64,000 bases of DNA from contig JAZGTH010000100.1 of the NCBI GenBank assembly GCA_036877525.1, positions 2,625,896 through 2,689,895 on the forward strand. The letters run 5' to 3'. This stretch comes from Chromobotia macracanthus. Taxonomy: Eukaryota; Chordata; Actinopteri; Cypriniformes; Botiidae. Below are positions 60,459 to 64,000 of this stretch, in pieces (position 1 is the first letter of the stretch; each line of letters starts with the position of its first letter). The notes under the pieces are model-generated. The model saw only the letters and a program-made list of their open reading frames with translations. It was not told the origin of the DNA and searched no databases. The translations under genes were made by a program, and so were the position numbers.

Positions 60459-61697
60459 TATACAAAAACAATTTATGCAAAGGCCAAAAATCTGAATGTT
60501 ATATTTCACTTCAGTCCCCAAGCAGACCTCTCACCGCACACCCTCACTTATAACATCACTAACTTCACAAGCAATGTTTGTAAACAAAGTTCTTAAAATA
60601 ACATTAGCAACGGCTCATCCCTAGTGGATGTTTATGTTGGACGTTTGTTTTTGCATGTTGCAGACCATCTATGTACCATGAACAGATTTTGCCTTCAAAC
60701 AGACGTCAGGTTTGATGGATTTGACAAAGCATCTGCTTTTTTAGACCCGCTTTAAGAAAGCGTTCCTCGTGCACAGCCGAAATTCCCGCGACTATTTGTT
60801 GATTTTAGAAACATTAAAGCTGAAAGTTATAAAAGCCATTTTCCTATTCAGCAATCTTAAGCGCTCCTAACAGAAGAACTTCTACTTTGAGGCGGAAAAA
60901 ATAAACGCACTCTGGAACATAACAAGGTGTTTTTATAACAAAACTAGATCTTTACACATAGAAATCCAAGAAGAAAAGATGCTTTTCTTTTTAATACCAA
61001 ATCTACAAAACTGAGCTCTGCACTTTAAATGCTGTCAGCGCCTCAGGTGTTCAGCAATTCACAAGGTTTCTTTAGATGTATGGCCTCAACTAAAATGCAT
61101 TGAACATCAGCTGAGAAGTATTGTGCTGTTTGTGAGAAGGAATAAGACATTTCTCTGTGAGGGATGGTATCATACAACAAGTTTTATCTGTCTTAAGCAA
61201 TAGTGTCTCCCAACCTTCATCTCAGGCCATCTGGGAGGAGTGGTTTTGTGAGCATATCGGAAAACATAACAGAACAATCTGCCTGGGAAGTCTCAGCGGG
61301 TTCTAAACGGCATCTTTTCTGCAAGCATTTGTTTCAAAGGTGTAGCTCTCCGGTTTATTTAGATATCTCCCAGGTCTCCTAACTCTCCCATTCTTTAGGT
61401 ATTTGAGTGAGCCGAGCACATTGGCTACAGGGATATTGGAAATTTTAGGAGCTTATTTCACTCACAGAATGGAGAAATAATTTTTCATGTTACCTTTGTT
61501 TCCTTCTTTCATATTTTTCTGTGCTGTTCCATGAGGAGGGATATCATACAGTATATTGTATTGAAGTTTAATATCTCAGACATTAGACCATGCTGGGAGT
61601 GAAAATTGATTGAGGTCTCTCTTGTTAGCCGTAATTCAATTTATTATTGGCCTTTATGTTACAGAACAGTTTGTGACAGGAAAATATTGGAAGACTT
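60459..61697. other. Intergenic, no gene seen
   Basis: A GC-richer stretch at about 61200-61450 may be conserved. Otherwise nothing recognised. Confidence 0.45.
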
Positions 61698-61985
61698 CCC
61701 AGCTAACAATTTTAGGTTGTTTTTAAGAATTTAAAGAACATTTCCCTGATGTTTCCATTAATTATCAAAAATGTTAAAATGTTATTTTAAATGTTCTGTT
61801 TCTAAACAATTCTACATAAATTCTAGATAAGTTCAATTCTAATAAGAATACTGTTTTTGATATATGTGATATATAAAGTAAAAAAAGTCCAGCTAACATC
61901 TAGTACTGCAATAATGTTTTTCATAACTGAGAAAACGTTTAGAGAACGTTAGCCAACATTCTGAGACTGTTCTCTGTTAGCTGGG
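61698..61985 (-). mobile_element. CCCAGCTAACA-family element, copy 16 (reverse)
   Basis: Perfect left end CCCAGCTAACAATTTTAGGT, right end TTCTCTGTTAGCTGGG. TT flanks both sides. Confidence 0.92.
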
Positions 61986-64000
61986 TTGAACCTGCATCCA
62001 TGTGATAGCACAATAACTCTAACATTAGCACGCATGCTATCTACTGTTCTATACATTACAACAACCATAATTCTGCAATAAAATTATTTAAAAATCAGGG
62101 ATGTTAGGTTAACGTTCACATTTTTTATAAGTATATATTTGGAATTTAACACCTGAAAACTGCCTGAATCAAATGAAACTAAATTTAGCCAGTAACTGAT
62201 GATGAATGCAAAAATGCAGAAATGGAATTAGAGAATTGATATATACATCCAGATCGTTCTATTAATACAAGACCTCTACAGTCAGAGCAGCATAAATTAT
62301 TAGCAGTTTTACCTAGAGAGTGAGCGCACATCTGGAGGACTGCTCAGGTGCAGCATGGTAAATGAAACACAGGTGTGTGAAACACAGCAAGTTTATGAAT
62401 CAAAGAAGAAACTTTAAAATAGCTCTTTTGATCGGTGATGAGAGCAGAAGAAAAAGATTACAAAGACAGGAAAGATTAAAAAGAGGAGAACACAAGCAAG
62501 CAAACAGATAAATAAAAATACTGGACTGAGTGCAAGTTGAACAAAATCTGTAGCTGATAAATGATTTTATATTTCCTCATTTTGTACAGGATTATTAATT
62601 TTTATACATATGAGAGTTGTGTGCTTGTGATAAACTACATCTTTATTATTGTATTGTATATAGAGCTGTAAGCTGCCCTGGTAAAATATAAATACATATT
62701 TTTTAGCTGCCAAGAACAAAAAAGTAAATATTGCTGGAACATAGCAATGGAAATGAATTAAGAATGCAAACCTGTATATATGCTTTGCTAATTGATAATT
62801 TGTGTATGTATCATTTTTTAAGATTAAAGCTACTGTTGCTGTCTTCTCCAAATCTCTATCCTTCCCTAAACAAAAACAAATGCTTTTTCTTGAAATAATA
62901 TAATATTTGGTGTATTAAATTAGGAAACATGCAGGATTTAATTGAAGAATCTGTTTAAAATCAAAGACCTGAGTGCAGGGACCAAATGCAGGAATTAGTA
63001 TTCAACACTTGGGATTTGAGTGGCAAGAGCGACAATGATCCAATCAGTTTTTATTCAGTTTACTGTCCCCAGACCTGACAAATGGTTTGAGAAAATATCA
63101 ACCGTAAATGTGTCAATAAACATTAGTATACAACACAGCGTTTCTTCTTTTGACGGTATGAGTGTCGCCATTAGACCACGACAAACATCCCATTAAGGAC
63201 AGATTTAATTATCTGTTTGGCTGATGCCAGTTTTTTAAGGAACTTCCATGACAGATAAACATTCAAATAAATGGCTGAATGTTTTATAGTATCCAAGCCA
63301 TTTTCCAGGCCGTTAAGAACTGACAGTAAACGCCCTCAGATAACTAAAGAAACAGCCCAGTTATAATGATGATGATGTGTTATGAGTTCCATTTACAAGA
63401 ACAGGTGTCAAAATATCCCCAAGTGGTAAGAAACACCGGCAGAGCGTGGAAGACGCTGCAGTGTAAGTCTGTGGATTAACATCAGATGTCCTTTTTCACT
63501 CCAGAGGAAAACAACAGAACAATTCCAAGATCACATAGCACAGGATACGTACAGAACTACTGGGATAGGTTCCTGAGTCTTAAATGTCAGCAAACAACTG
63601 TGGAAAGATGGATGGAAGGTGTGGATGGAGGGCAGGACTGAAATGCCTTCTGCTATTGTTCTTCCAAAGGTCAAAACCTATCCAATCACAGAATACTGTG
63701 ACCCTCACACTATGGAGCAGCTAGATACAGAAACAACACAGGAATAACATCCAAGTTTCAACACCAGGCTGTCAAGAGATTTGTGGGAAACATCTGTTAA
63801 AATAAAAAAAGAACAAATATGCAAATAATGATTTGAATGTGCTAAGCCAAGCTATAGCATTTAGACTCGAGACACCAAAGATGTCTATGTGTCTTGGCTT
63901 CACTGGTCTGGGAAAATTGGTCTGGAGTTGAACCAGAGGAAGAACTTAGAAACAATATATCCAAGATCTAACCAAGCTGAATGTACAGGTTGTCAAAAAT
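61986..64000. other. AT-rich intergenic sequence to the window end
   Basis: No supported exon or repeat end. If gene order resembles mammals, the 3' end of zfhx4 would lie further downstream on the - strand, but nothing in this stretch resembles its zinc-finger or homeodomain exons. Confidence 0.45.

Noticed and set aside
50240..64000. Search for zfhx4 3' exons downstream of pex2
   Set aside because: Expected from mammalian gene order, but no zinc-finger or homeodomain coding sequence is visible in this window.

Overview
The window looks like nuclear DNA of a teleost fish, most likely a cyprinid or close relative. It is AT-rich with long non-coding stretches and CA, GATA and AT microsatellites. 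It carries tRNA-derived SINEs whose tails resemble fish L2-type LINEs, a small Tc1-type element, and one clearly vertebrate gene with a GT-AG intron. There is no bacterial or viral gene organisation. Most open reading frames of 60-120 codons here are chance, repeat or conserved non-coding sequence.

The one gene that can be named is pex2 (peroxin-2, a RING-type E3 ubiquitin ligase of the peroxisomal membrane) on the + strand. Almost all of its coding sequence is in one exon (49309-50240). That exon has no plausible in-frame start of its own. A CpG-rich promoter at about 43.88-44.26 kb is followed by ATGG and a GT donor (44261-44264). Splicing it to the AG acceptor at 49307-49308 gives a 311-residue protein starting Met-Ala-Gly-Ala-Gly, so the intron is about 5.0 kb.

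A second gene appears to run on the - strand. Two small exons (complement 40870-40992 and complement 27405-27543) have good splice sites and compatible phases (2 to 2), and together encode a charged coiled-coil segment. I do not recognise the protein. It lies upstream of pex2 in divergent orientation, so the CpG island may serve both genes; this is not shown. A possible last exon lies near 10.65-10.78 kb.

The rest resembles a gene desert with two layers. (1) GC-richer blocks with many TAAT/ATTA cores and few stops look like conserved non-coding elements (about 3.5, 5.8, 7.5, 8.9, 10.3, 20.4, 23.1-24.4, 30.5, 31.2, 36.5, 39.1, 53.6 and 55.6 kb). In mammals PEX2 lies next to the developmental regulator ZFHX4, so long-range enhancers would be no surprise, but conservation could not be tested here. 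(2) Repeats: about 16 copies of a short inverted-repeat element with ends CCCAGCTAACA, two copies of another with ends near TTTAAAGCTGCA, one Tc1-type MITE, tRNA-derived SINEs, LINE 3' fragments, and a nested SINE/LINE/minisatellite complex at 18.36-19.66 kb.
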